DNA of 64,000 nt from Virgibacillus_F flavescens (GTDB lineage Bacteria > Bacillota > Bacilli > Bacillales > Amphibacillaceae), in the NCBI RefSeq assembly GCF_050574275.1, contig NZ_CP192260.1, forward strand, positions 1,922,001-1,986,000, written 5' to 3'. The translations under genes and the position numbers were made by a program. Each line of letters begins with the position of its first letter. Position 1 is the stretch's first letter. Shown here piece by piece: positions 16,408 through 25,309 of the stretch. Under the pieces are notes generated by a model. It did not search any database. It saw nothing but the letters and a program-made list of their open reading frames with translations, and was not told where the DNA came from.

Positions 16408-18537
16408 TTAATAGTCAATTTGTAAACGATCTTTATCTTCCACGATTGCATCAAAGCTGGTGATAGTATCATTTTTATAAAGTTGAAAATTGCTGTTTAC
16501 TTTTGAAAGGTCGATGTCTATATATCGGAATATGTCCTGAAATATAAAAGGCTGAATTGCTTTGGACTTTATGGTAATGTGGTCACCATTTTTTAATAAT
16601 GAGTCTTCAAATAGTTCCTGATCGCTGTTTCTCAAAATAAGTAAACGCTGTTGACACATGGTGATGGGTTTACTGTTAAAGGACACATGTATCTTTTCGT
16701 TATATTGTTCATTGCGCTCTTTTAACAAATCAGCCACTGTTGGAATAATCGCGTACTGCAAAGTAAGTGAATCGCCATCTTTAAGATTTTCATTTGCATC
16801 AGCCACTTTATCGTTCAAGTAAATGTTTGATTTACCGGCATTAATGGTGCATTCCTTCTGATTAACGTAAATTGTAAAAGGTTGAAGCGTGTTTAACTTT
16901 TCTGTACTGTTCGATGACAAAAAATCCCGGATGGTTCTTACTTGAGTTATCCTTAATTCATCCCTATCCTTAAGTACATAGTTTTTCGTTACTATTTTAT
17001 TATTAACGTGAAAGATAGGATTTATTGTAATAGCCTGTCCATTAAATTTTATAAATTTACTAGGCATATCACCGATGACGTTTTCGATGGACGCGTCTGG
17101 GGCGACTCCATTTTCGCCTTTTTCAATTCGAATTTGATTATCATTACTGATTGGTGTCTCAACACTTGCTTCTTTATCGTTTAGATATATTTTTGGTGGT
17201 TGTCCGTATCCACCTGGTAAGGTAATACACTTGCCATTTACAGTAATGAGTGAGGCTATTCCTGGCTTACCATAGTATTTTTTAATTTCTATGCCTGCCT
17301 GAACCAGACAATCGCCAATTGTTAACTGTTTCATTTCAAACATTCGAATGAGGTTGTTGTTCACTGTTACGCTGATATAGTGCACTGGGTTTTCTTTTGC
17401 AGCAATCGCAATTCCTATCGGTGTAATATAATCAGGACCAGGTGGCAATATACTTGCATTCGTCAGGTTCTGAATAGCATCAATTCCTCTGACAGCTACA
17501 CGGTTCTCGGGCAGCTGCAGCTTTCCTGCCAGCGTAGTGATAATTTCAGGGGTAAGACTTCCTCCGCCAATTAGCATTACAGCTTTAGTTGGCTTTGAAT
17601 TAAGCTGGATAATTTCATTCGCAATAGATTGTGCCAAATTATCAATTGTATTTCTAATGTCATGCACCAATGTGTCATAGGTTATTGTCGACTTAAAACC
17701 TAATATATCCGTTACAACAGCTTCTCCATTTGTTACAATGTCTCTTTTTGTCTGCTCAGCCACTGGGAAATCCAGTAAATAGTTTTCGCTGACAGCTTCC
17801 GTAATTTCGTCACCAGCAATTGGAACCATTCCGTAAGCAGCAACGGTTCCTTGGTCTGTTATGGCAATATCACTTGTACCGGCACCTATATCGACTAAGG
17901 CTATATTTAACTTTCGCATCGATTCCGGTATAAGAACGTGAATTGCAGCAATCGGTTCAAGTGTAAGAGCATTCATTTCTAAATCAGAGCGTGATAGGGC
18001 AGCTATCAATGATTCCACAACAACTTTCGGTAAAAAGGTTGCAATAATTTCGACACTTGCTTCTTCGCCAGTTTGATCAATTAACGAGCCCATCAATTCG
18101 CCATCAAGCTTATAATGAAGGACGGAATATCCAACACAAAAATAAGTGGGATTGATACCATTCTCGTGAACAGTTGCTAGTTCTTGCTGTGCAGCGTGAA
18201 CGGCACTTAACTCTAAGTGCTTAATGGTTTCGTTGTCGAGAATCGGTTGTTGATTTATATGTAATTTGGCGTCTGTTTGTATAGTTTTAAGTGAGCGTCC
18301 TGCTGCAGCCACACTTACAGACGCAAGCGTACCATGCTTTTCTTCTAAGTGATCCTTTACTTTTGTGATAACTTTGGATACTGCAGGGACATTATGAATC
18401 TGTCCGTCATGCATCGAACGTTCCGTGTGTTCAATTGTATAATAATCAATAATGGAAAAAGCAGAATTATTTTTTTCTAATATAATTCCAGTTACTGATC
18501 TGGTGCCGATATCAAGTGCAAATAAATTTTCATTCAT
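16408..18537 (-). CDS. FtsA/PilM-like actin-fold protein with C-terminal repeats
   Basis: A 709-aa protein of the FtsA/PilM actin-like ATPase superfamily. The phosphate-1 loop FALDIGTRSVTG (about 6-17), phosphate-2 motif IALVDIGAGTSDIAI (about 211-225) and adenosine motif AVMLIGGGSLTPEI (about 315-328) are intact. The N-terminal 390 residues make the ATPase. The C-terminal 320 residues contain about four degenerate modules of the form hxVNGKxhxL..xhYLNDKxxx..xDxhxI, which look like small beta-grasp domains. It lacks the amphipathic C-terminal FtsZ/membrane-targeting end of true FtsA. GGAGGAACC precedes ATG 18535-18537. Orthologues annotated as cell-division FtsA or pilus-assembly protein occur beside aroA/ccpA in other bacilli; the role is unproven. 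Confidence 0.8.
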   Translation of the reverse strand: MNENLFALDIGTRSVTGIILEKNNSAFSIIDYYTIEHTERSMHDGQIHNVPAVSKVITKVKDHLEEKHGTLASVSVAAAGRSLKTIQTDAKLHINQQPILDNETIKHLELSAVHAAQQELATVHENGINPTYFCVGYSVLHYKLDGELMGSLIDQTGEEASVEIIATFLPKVVVESLIAALSRSDLEMNALTLEPIAAIHVLIPESMRKLNIALVDIGAGTSDIAITDQGTVAAYGMVPIAGDEITEAVSENYLLDFPVAEQTKRDIVTNGEAVVTDILGFKSTITYDTLVHDIRNTIDNLAQSIANEIIQLNSKPTKAVMLIGGGSLTPEIITTLAGKLQLPENRVAVRGIDAIQNLTNASILPPGPDYITPIGIAIAAKENPVHYISVTVNNNLIRMFEMKQLTIGDCLVQAGIEIKKYYGKPGIASLITVNGKCITLPGGYGQPPKIYLNDKEASVETPISNDNQIRIEKGENGVAPDASIENVIGDMPSKFIKFNGQAITINPIFHVNNKIVTKNYVLKDRDELRITQVRTIRDFLSSNSTEKLNTLQPFTIYVNQKECTINAGKSNIYLNDKVADANENLKDGDSLTLQYAIIPTVADLLKERNEQYNEKIHVSFNSKPITMCQQRLLILRNSDQELFEDSLLKNGDHITIKSKAIQPFIFQDIFRYIDIDLSKVNSNFQLYKNDTITSFDAIVEDKDRLQIDY

Positions 18538-18673
18538 AAAGGGTTCCTCCAGGTTGCATAAACTGCTAAAATTACTTAAGTATTCTATCTGATAAACTTA
18601 TAAAATTCTTTTAATTACTAAAGAATGTACCATACTTTCCCATAATTATAAACTGTAAATAGAGGTGTAGGAA

Positions 18674-19759
18674 ATGAAACAAAATCAATTAGACATATTA
18701 CGAAAGCAAATGGATGAAGTTAATTTGGAACTTTTAGAAATAATTAATAAGCGTGCGGAGCTTGTTCAGCAAATTGGACAGATTAAGCTCAAACAAGGTG
18801 TTAAACGATTTGATCCGGTTCGGGAAAGAGAAATGATGAATCAGATTACTTCCAATAACAAAGGTCCATTTGTGAAATCAACTGTCGAGCATATTTTTAA
18901 AGAAATATTTAAAGCCAGCTTAGAATTACAGGAAGATGATCATCGAAAAGAATTACTGGTTTCACGCAAAAACAAACCAGAAGATACAATTATTAATATT
19001 AAAGGAAGCAGAGTTGGAGATGGCCAGGTTCATTTTGTTATGGGACCTTGTTCAGTAGAAAGTTACGAACAGGTGTCAAAGGTTGCCGAGTCTGTGAAGG
19101 GGAAGGGAATTAAATTATTTCGCGGTGGAGCGTTTAAGCCGAGAACATCTCCATATGATTTCCAAGGACTAGGTTTTGAAGGATTAAAGATTTTAAAACA
19201 GGCAGCCGATGAACATGACCTGGCAATTGTCAGTGAAATATTAAATCCAAACCATGTAGAAGAAGCGCTTAACTATGTAGATGTTATCCAGATAGGTGCG
19301 CGTAACATGCAGAACTTTGAACTATTAAAGGCAGTCGGAGAAGTTGATAAACCTGTGTTATTAAAACGTGGAATGTCTGCTACAATATCTGAGTTTATCA
19401 ATGCAGCGGAGTACATTATTTCGAGAGGTAACGGTAATATTATTTTATGTGAACGGGGAATTCGAACGTATGAAAGAGCAACGAGAAACACACTGGATAT
19501 CTCTGCAGTGCCAATACTGAAACAGGAGACCCATTTACCGGTCATGGTAGATGTAACGCATTCAACTGGCAGACGTGACTTGCTATTACCAGCGGCCAAA
19601 GCAGCAATTGCAATTGGTGCTGATGGTGTTATGGCTGAGGTACATCCAGACCCTGCAGTAGCGTTATCAGATTCTGCACAGCAAATGGATCTGGAAATGT
19701 TCGAGCACTTTGTGAACGAGGTACAAGCATTCTCTAAAGCAACTGGAAGAAATAAATGA
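18674..19759 (+). CDS. aroA: Bifunctional chorismate mutase / DAHP synthase AroA
   Basis: A 361-aa bifunctional enzyme of aromatic amino acid synthesis. The N-terminal AroQ chorismate mutase domain (about 1-85: DILRKQMDEVNLELLEIINKR) works as an allosteric sensor for chorismate/prephenate. The C-terminal DAHP synthase domain (about 105-355) has VMGPCSVES, FRGGAFKPRTSPYDFQG, QIGARNMQNFELL, LLKRGM and DVTHSTGRRD. It condenses PEP and erythrose-4-phosphate. This is the B. subtilis AroA (AroG-type beta class) arrangement, upstream of ccpA as in that species. SD GAGGTGTAGG before ATG 18674. Confidence 0.95.
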   Translation: MKQNQLDILRKQMDEVNLELLEIINKRAELVQQIGQIKLKQGVKRFDPVREREMMNQITSNNKGPFVKSTVEHIFKEIFKASLELQEDDHRKELLVSRKNKPEDTIINIKGSRVGDGQVHFVMGPCSVESYEQVSKVAESVKGKGIKLFRGGAFKPRTSPYDFQGLGFEGLKILKQAADEHDLAIVSEILNPNHVEEALNYVDVIQIGARNMQNFELLKAVGEVDKPVLLKRGMSATISEFINAAEYIISRGNGNIILCERGIRTYERATRNTLDISAVPILKQETHLPVMVDVTHSTGRRDLLLPAAKAAIAIGADGVMAEVHPDPAVALSDSAQQMDLEMFEHFVNEVQAFSKATGRNK

Positions 19760-19797
19760 TAATCTAAGTGTTCTATCCTTGATTACCATGGTTATTT

Positions 19798-19826
19798 TTG
19801 TGTTTTAATCTGTGGTGGAGTATGAT
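19798..19826 (+). promoter_or_regulatory. Sigma-A-type promoter of ccpA
   Basis: TTGTGT (19798-19803), 17-bp spacer, TATGAT (19821-19826), 49 bp before the ccpA start. Confidence 0.65.
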
Positions 19827-19875
19827 AGATGAAAAAGAAAACGTTTTATTTAATTGAAGTTGGAGGCTGTTAAAT

Positions 19876-20871
19876 ATGAATATAACAATTTACGATGTTG
19901 CTCGGGAAGCGAACGTATCCATGGCTACAGTATCGAGAGTAGTAAACGGAAACCCAAATGTAAAACCAACTACCCGGAAAAAAGTGCTGGCAACCATTGA
20001 AACCTTGGGATATCGACCAAATGCTGTCGCGCGTGGTCTAGCGAGTAAGAAAACAACAACAGTTGGAGCGATTATTCCTGATATTTCGAGTATCTTTTTT
20101 GCGGAGCTTGCCAGAGGAATTGAAGATATAGCAACCATGTATAAATACAATATTATCCTCAGCAATTCTGATCAGAATAAAGATAAAGAACTTCAATTGA
20201 TCAATACAATGCTTGAAAAACAAGTGGATGGAATCATCTTTATGGGGGGCACGATTACCGATGAACATGTAAACCAGTTTAAAACCTCATCTGTTCCGGT
20301 GGTCCTAGCTGCTACATACGACGAATCAAATACGATTCCTTCTGTTAACATTGATTATGAACAGGCTTCATACGAAGCTACAAAATTTTTACTCGATAAA
20401 GGTAATAAGGACGTTGCATTTATTTCTGGTGAAGATGATACGCTTATTAATAAACAGAAGTATGCTGGGTATCAGAAGGCATTTAAGGATGCATCTATCA
20501 CGATAAAGGATGAATATGTAATCAAGGGCGATTACACATACGATTCAGGAATAGAAGCTTTTAAAGAACTTTACGCATTGGAAAGTAATCCTTCGGCAAT
20601 TTTTGTCTCTTCTGATGAAATGGCTTTAGGCGTTATTCATGGTGCACAGGATAAGGGATTGACAGTTCCGGGAGATATAGAAGTCTTTGGATTTGATAAT
20701 ACAAGACTTGCTTCAATGGTTCGCCCAACTTTGTCGACAATTGTCCAGCCTATGTATGATATTGGTGCAGTCGCAATGCGTTTGCTGACTAAATATATGA
20801 ATAAAGAAGATGTTTCTGAAAAAAAAGTTGTATTGCCGCATAGAATTGTTGAAAGAAACTCAACAAAATAA
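19876..20871 (+). CDS. ccpA: Catabolite control protein A
   Basis: LacI/GalR-family global regulator of carbon catabolite control (331 aa). The N-terminal helix-turn-helix and hinge ITIYDVAREANVSMATVSRVVNG...GYRPNAVARGLAS (about 3-57) match CcpA. The remaining periplasmic-binding-protein-like domain binds HPr-Ser46-P and fructose-1,6-bisphosphate. It binds cre operators to repress catabolic genes and activate overflow genes such as ackA (later in this window; inferred from B. subtilis). GGAGGCTGT precedes ATG 19876. It has its own promoter and is followed closely by motPS. Confidence 0.95.
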   Translation: MNITIYDVAREANVSMATVSRVVNGNPNVKPTTRKKVLATIETLGYRPNAVARGLASKKTTTVGAIIPDISSIFFAELARGIEDIATMYKYNIILSNSDQNKDKELQLINTMLEKQVDGIIFMGGTITDEHVNQFKTSSVPVVLAATYDESNTIPSVNIDYEQASYEATKFLLDKGNKDVAFISGEDDTLINKQKYAGYQKAFKDASITIKDEYVIKGDYTYDSGIEAFKELYALESNPSAIFVSSDEMALGVIHGAQDKGLTVPGDIEVFGFDNTRLASMVRPTLSTIVQPMYDIGAVAMRLLTKYMNKEDVSEKKVVLPHRIVERNSTK

Positions 20872-20933
20872 GAGTTATGTCGATATAATAGGTAAATCTA
20901 ATTGATTTACAATGTTTTTAAGGAGAGAGTTGT

Positions 20934-21758
20934 ATGCGAAAAAGAGATATTTTAACTCCGATCGGCATAACGTTAGGGTTCATTATGATAATGATTGCAA
21001 TCTTATCAAGTGGCGGAAAAGAAGGCTTCCTGTCATTTCTTGATGTTGCATCCATCTTTATCGTTATCGGCGGACTTATCGCATCGCTTTTAATTAATTT
21101 TAAGATGGAACAAATTAAATTAACATTTAAAGTCATGAAAGAAGCGTTCCATCAAAATGATCAAAGACTTCCTGAATTAATAGCGTTATTTATTAAACTA
21201 TCAGAACGTGCGAGAAGAGACGGAATTTTGTCTCTTGAGAATGAACTGGATGATGTTGACGAGCCATTTATAAAAAAAGGTGTTCTGTTAGCAGTAGATG
21301 GTATCGAGCCAGAAGTTATAAATGATATTATGAATGCAGAGATCATTGCAATGGAAGACAGACATTATAAAGGGCGAACGATTTTGGAGAAAGCCGGTGA
21401 GTACGCTCCTGCCTGGGGAATGATAGGTACACTCATAGGTTTAGTTCTGATGCTTAATAGTTTACAGGATCCCAGTACATTAGGACCAAGCATGGCGGTA
21501 GCATTACTGACTACTTTATATGGTACCGTATTAGCTAATCTAGTATTTGTACCAATGGCAAATAAACTAGAAGCGAAGACCGAGGAAGAGGTTTTTATTA
21601 AGCAGGTTATAATCGAAGGGGTTATCGGGGTTCAGTCTGGCCAAAATCCTCGAATTCTTGAAGAAAAGCTAAGTGCTTTTCTGTCTAAAGAAACAAAGAA
21701 GAAAGAAGACGTCGCAGAAGATACTCCTTTTGTGGAGGAGAGCATTAATGAAGCGTAG
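20934..21758 (+). CDS. motP: Na+-type flagellar stator MotP
   Basis: MotA-family stator subunit (274 aa), the large partner of MotS in the sodium-driven flagellar stator of alkaliphilic and halotolerant bacilli. Transmembrane helices are visible at about 8-25, 33-52, 155-175 and 185-205, with the cytoplasmic torque loop between the second and third pair (charged ALFIKLSERARRDG, VLLAVDG). Position right after ccpA and pairing with motS match MotPS rather than the H+-type MotAB. SD AAGGAGAGAG. The stop overlaps motS by 11 nt, implying translational coupling. Confidence 0.92.
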   Translation: MRKRDILTPIGITLGFIMIMIAILSSGGKEGFLSFLDVASIFIVIGGLIASLLINFKMEQIKLTFKVMKEAFHQNDQRLPELIALFIKLSERARRDGILSLENELDDVDEPFIKKGVLLAVDGIEPEVINDIMNAEIIAMEDRHYKGRTILEKAGEYAPAWGMIGTLIGLVLMLNSLQDPSTLGPSMAVALLTTLYGTVLANLVFVPMANKLEAKTEEEVFIKQVIIEGVIGVQSGQNPRILEEKLSAFLSKETKKKEDVAEDTPFVEESINEA

Positions 21759-22527
21759 ACCGTTGAAGCGGAATAAGAAGACCGGTTCGCCAAAATGGAT
21801 GGTTACTTATGCAGATATGGTAACTTTGATTCTAGTGTTTTTTATTTTATTGTTTTCCATGTCTCAGCTTGATCAGATGAAATTCGAAGCGGTTTCTAAT
21901 TCTTTTAAAGATCGAACAGTTTTTGAATTTAATCCATCTGCAGTTCCTTTAGACAACCCGGATAATCTCTTAAATGAAAATAATTCAGGCGAATTAAACA
22001 GACCAGAACAGACTAATAATTTTTCGGCTTCTGATGATGATCAAGTGGCTGAACAAAAAGACTCCTTAAATAAACTAATGACTAACGTGGAACAGTACTT
22101 AGATAGAAATGAACTAAATAACGTGATTTCTGCCAGCAGAAATGAGCGTGGAGTGGTATTGGTATTACAGGAACTGATTTTATTTGAACCAGGTGAAGCA
22201 GATATTCTTCAGTCTGGTGAGCCTTTTCTAAATAAAATTTCTTCGTTACTAGCAGAAATTCCAAATCAGGTTAAAGTTGAAGGACATACAGATAATAAGC
22301 CGATGTCCAGTTTTCGATTTCCATCCAACTGGGAGCTATCAGGTGCGAGAGCAAGCAGTGTTGTTCGCTATCTGGTCAATAAACATAATTTCGATGAATC
22401 GCGATTTACAATTGTCGGCTACAGTGATACTAAACCTTTAGCACCAAATGACAGCCCTGAAAACATGAGCAAGAATAGACGGGTAGAAATTGTCATCCTG
22501 GAAAACAATAGTAACCCGAATTCTTAA
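21748..22527 (+). CDS. motS: Na+-type flagellar stator MotS
   Basis: MotB-family stator subunit (259 aa). One N-terminal transmembrane helix (WMVTYADMVTLILVFFILLF) carries the ion-coordinating Asp at D23. A plug/linker region follows, then an OmpA-like peptidoglycan-binding domain (about 145-250; VKVEGHTDNKPM, NWELSGARASSVVRYL, NRRVEIVI). ATG 21748 follows GGAGAG and overlaps motP; a longer in-frame start inside motP is rejected because it removes the canonical N-terminus. Sodium specificity is inferred from the MotPS family. A strong terminator follows. Confidence 0.92.
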   Translation: MKRRPLKRNKKTGSPKWMVTYADMVTLILVFFILLFSMSQLDQMKFEAVSNSFKDRTVFEFNPSAVPLDNPDNLLNENNSGELNRPEQTNNFSASDDDQVAEQKDSLNKLMTNVEQYLDRNELNNVISASRNERGVVLVLQELILFEPGEADILQSGEPFLNKISSLLAEIPNQVKVEGHTDNKPMSSFRFPSNWELSGARASSVVRYLVNKHNFDESRFTIVGYSDTKPLAPNDSPENMSKNRRVEIVILENNSNPNS

Positions 22528-22571
22528 AGAAACGAGAAGATTAAGTAAGTCTAATCTTCTCGTTTCTTTTA
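22526..22571. terminator. Bidirectional terminator motPS / acuABC
   Basis: Perfect 18-bp stem AAAGAAACGAGAAGATTA (22526-22543) / TAATCTTCTCGTTTCTTT (22552-22569) between two convergent operons. Confidence 0.92.
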
Positions 22572-22587
22572 TTGCAAGCTTTTTTCG

Positions 22588-23742
22588 TTAAGTTTTCTTT
22601 GTATATTTTAGTGCACTTAACAGCATTTTATAGTTTTTCTCATTTATTTCATTTCTTCTCGGTATAGATGGGACGATGCTTTTATCATCCTGCCAACTAA
22701 CTGGCAGATCAACTGGAGCTTCAGCCTGCCATTTATTAACCCATTCAGTGGGAAGATTGCCGACAAGATGACTTCCGCTATTCATCACGTTCCAAACCTG
22801 CCCCCATGCACGCGGAACAACTCTCCATGTGTCATAGCCGCCACCACCAAGTGCTATCCATTTACCATCACAGTACTGATGTGCTAATTCATGGGCAAGT
22901 TCAGGAATTTTTTCGTAAATTTCCATCGTTCCACATAGATGAGTAAGCGGATCATAGCAGTGTGCATCAGCACCGTTTTGTGTAATAATAACGTCTGGTT
23001 TAAAGTATTCCGTGATTTCACGAAAAGCAGTTTCATATAGTTGTAAAAATGATTCATCCTCTGTAAAAGCATCAATTGGTAAATTAAATGAATAACCGTG
23101 ACCTTTTTTGATTCCTCGTTCATTAATATTTCCAGTACCGGGAAATAAGTAACGGCCAGTTTCATGAATCGAAAATGTGCAGACATTAGGGTCCTCATAA
23201 AATGCCCATTGAACGCCATCTCCATGATGTGCGTCTGTATCGACATATAAAACTTTCATATCGTACTTTTCCCTAATGTATTTTATTGCTACAGCTCCGT
23301 CATTATAGATACAAAAACCTGCTGCGCGTCGCTTGAAACCATGATGGAGGCCACCTCCCAGGTTAAGCGCATGATCTGCTTTACCCGCAAGAACTGTATC
23401 AACAGCAGTTAACGTACCTCCAACTAAATAACTTGAGGCTTCATGCATATTTTTAAAAATAGGTGTATCTTCTGTACCAATTCCGTATTCAAGTGCTTCA
23501 TCCTGGTTTAAAAGTCCAGTGCCAGCTTTCTGAATTGCCTCAATGTAGGCAGGGTCATGAAATAGTGCAAGCTCTTCAACAGTAGCCATGCGAGGAGGGA
23601 GGATTTGATTATCTCTCAATGCATGTGAAGAAGTAAGTAAGTCTTTTGTAAGAATGACCCGTTTTTGATTAAACGGATGATCTGCATGAAAATGATAACC
23701 AAGCATGTCATCTGAAAAAATAAAAGATGCGTTACACGTCAT
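22588..23742 (-). CDS. acuC: Acetoin utilization protein AcuC, lysine deacetylase
   Basis: Class I/II histone-deacetylase-fold enzyme (384 aa). Zn and catalytic motifs include LGGGLHHGFKR (tandem His), VLYVDTDAHHGDGVQ, SIHETGRYLFPGTG, QNGADAH and LGGGGYD. In B. subtilis AcuC removes the acetyl group that AcuA puts on acetyl-CoA synthetase, reactivating it. Third gene of the acuABC operon, overlapping acuB by 4 nt (ATGA-type), so translation is coupled. Length and motifs are complete. Confidence 0.94.
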   Translation of the reverse strand: MTCNASFIFSDDMLGYHFHADHPFNQKRVILTKDLLTSSHALRDNQILPPRMATVEELALFHDPAYIEAIQKAGTGLLNQDEALEYGIGTEDTPIFKNMHEASSYLVGGTLTAVDTVLAGKADHALNLGGGLHHGFKRRAAGFCIYNDGAVAIKYIREKYDMKVLYVDTDAHHGDGVQWAFYEDPNVCTFSIHETGRYLFPGTGNINERGIKKGHGYSFNLPIDAFTEDESFLQLYETAFREITEYFKPDVIITQNGADAHCYDPLTHLCGTMEIYEKIPELAHELAHQYCDGKWIALGGGGYDTWRVVPRAWGQVWNVMNSGSHLVGNLPTEWVNKWQAEAPVDLPVSWQDDKSIVPSIPRRNEINEKNYKMLLSALKYTKKT

Positions 23743-24389
23743 AATTTTGGCCCCGTAATATTATTTGGCCACATTAATTCATAGCCAGCATTTCGTAAAT
23801 CTTCAATTACAGGCATTGGATTCATCGTTTGAATACGAAAAACAAGAACTTTATAGTCTGGATCTTTTTTATATGGATAGACGAGAACCGATGTAATATT
23901 CATTTTCCGTTTTCCAAAAACAGAAGCAACTTCAGGTAATATTCCGGGTTTATGAGGTACTTTAACCTCGATATGAGAACTCTGAACATTAGTCCCTGTG
24001 ATATGAATTAATGTATAAAGCATATCTTTCTCCGTAACCATACCTACTAGCATATTATTATTTACAACAGGCACACAGGCAAACTCTTCGTCATAAAAAA
24101 TTCCTGCAACTTCCTCAACGAAATCAAGCGGATGGACTGTTACAACTGGATGACTCATGATTGACTGTATCTCATTTTGCAGAACATTTTCAGTCGATTC
24201 AGTATCGAAGCTCGATGGACTAGCATCACGTACATCGCGGTCTGAAACAATTCCAATTACCTGTCTTTCGCTATCGATAATAGGAATATGTCTTATTCTG
24301 TGTTCCTGTAACAATTTCAGCGCTTCGGCAATGGTTGACTTTGCTGAAAGTGTTATAACATTTGTATTCATAATTTCTTCTACTAGCAT
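23739..24389 (-). CDS. acuB: AcuB, CBS-pair and ACT domain protein
   Basis: A 216-aa regulatory protein with two CBS motifs (about 7-60 and 75-130; HIPIIDSERQVIGIVSDRDVR and CVPVVNNNMLVGMVTEKDM are the repeated units, each shown in part) followed by an ACT-like domain (about 138-210). CBS pairs bind adenosine nucleotides, suggesting energy-state sensing. The gene belongs to acuABC, but the biochemical role of AcuB is not settled. It begins immediately after the acuA stop codon and overlaps acuC. Confidence 0.92.
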   Translation of the reverse strand: MLVEEIMNTNVITLSAKSTIAEALKLLQEHRIRHIPIIDSERQVIGIVSDRDVRDASPSSFDTESTENVLQNEIQSIMSHPVVTVHPLDFVEEVAGIFYDEEFACVPVVNNNMLVGMVTEKDMLYTLIHITGTNVQSSHIEVKVPHKPGILPEVASVFGKRKMNITSVLVYPYKKDPDYKVLVFRIQTMNPMPVIEDLRNAGYELMWPNNITGPKL

Positions 24390-25043
24390 TTATAAACCCT
24401 CCCTCATTGAGCGATATTGATGACGCTGTAAAAAGCGCAGTTTATCAAAAAGATTAATCGATTCTTCTGAAACATGCTTACCGATTTTAACCATCAAACA
24501 ATTGGCAGGGTGTGAAATAATCTCAGGATCATCCGTTGGAGCAGGGAGAAGACCTCCTGCAGCCATCATTTTTTCCATCACTTTTCGATAGTCCCATATA
24601 CTAAGTTTGGTTCCATCTAAGTCCCAATGCCAATAATATTCAGTGGAGATGACAATATAATTTTCCATAAAATCATCCAGCATCGAGACTTTTAATAAAC
24701 CTGAAGCTACCTTAGAGCCACGGTATTCAGAAATAACCTCAATTGCCCCCAGTTCAATTAAATCTTCCATATTGAACTCTGACCAGCGTTCTAAAGGGTC
24801 AGGGTGGAGGTAAGTGACATAACCAACAATTGTTTCATCAGTACGGGCAATAATAATCCTTCCCTCTGGAAAATCTGCGATGTTAAGAATAGCTTCAAAC
24901 TGTTTTGGTGGTGTTCGAAAAGCAGTCAGTCCTTCATGAAAATTATATTTTCTTAACTCGCTTGAAGGAAGCGGCCCTTCAATAGTAATTTCTCCTTGGG
25001 TAGTGTCGTGTGTTAATGATTGATGAGTTTTAACATGGTTCAT
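24390..25043 (-). CDS. acuA: Acetyltransferase AcuA (GNAT)
   Basis: GNAT-family protein acetyltransferase (217 aa). In B. subtilis AcuA acetylates a lysine of acetyl-CoA synthetase and switches it off. The acetyl-CoA-binding region is around ELGAIEVISEYRGSKVASGLLK (about 113-134, EYRGSKVASGLL as the R/QxxGxG/A-like motif). I chose ATG 25041-25043 because GGAGTAGGCGGTG lies just upstream and the N-terminus then matches the family length; an in-frame extension to 25082 has no SD. The substrate gene acsA, divergent from acuA in B. subtilis, is not next to it here; a PBP gene is. Confidence 0.92.
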   Translation of the reverse strand: MNHVKTHQSLTHDTTQGEITIEGPLPSSELRKYNFHEGLTAFRTPPKQFEAILNIADFPEGRIIIARTDETIVGYVTYLHPDPLERWSEFNMEDLIELGAIEVISEYRGSKVASGLLKVSMLDDFMENYIVISTEYYWHWDLDGTKLSIWDYRKVMEKMMAAGGLLPAPTDDPEIISHPANCLMVKIGKHVSEESINLFDKLRFLQRHQYRSMREGL

Positions 25044-25228
25044 ATATGCACCGCCTACTCCTATAGAAATATAGTTGTTCACTATTTTTTCATTATACAG
25101 GATAATCGTCTGTATTTTTAGTAATAACTAAAAAATTACTTGTTTAGAATTGTGAATGTTTGAGTGTGGTGGGTATGTTGGAATACGTGAAGTATTTTGG
25201 CGAAGCAATGATAATTTTTTTTATAACA

Positions 25229-25267
25229 AATAACCCAAACGAAGTCGAAAACTTCGTTCGGGTTATT
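25229..25267 (-). terminator. Terminator of the class A PBP gene
   Basis: Long stem AATAACCCAAACGAAGT (25229-25245) / ACTTCGTTCGGGTTATT (25251-25267) with one mismatch, A/T-rich on both sides. It ends the PBP transcript and separates it from acuABC. Confidence 0.85.
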
Positions 25268-25309
25268 TTATTTATACTATACTGTTGTTTCTTCATTTTT
25301 TTAAATAAA

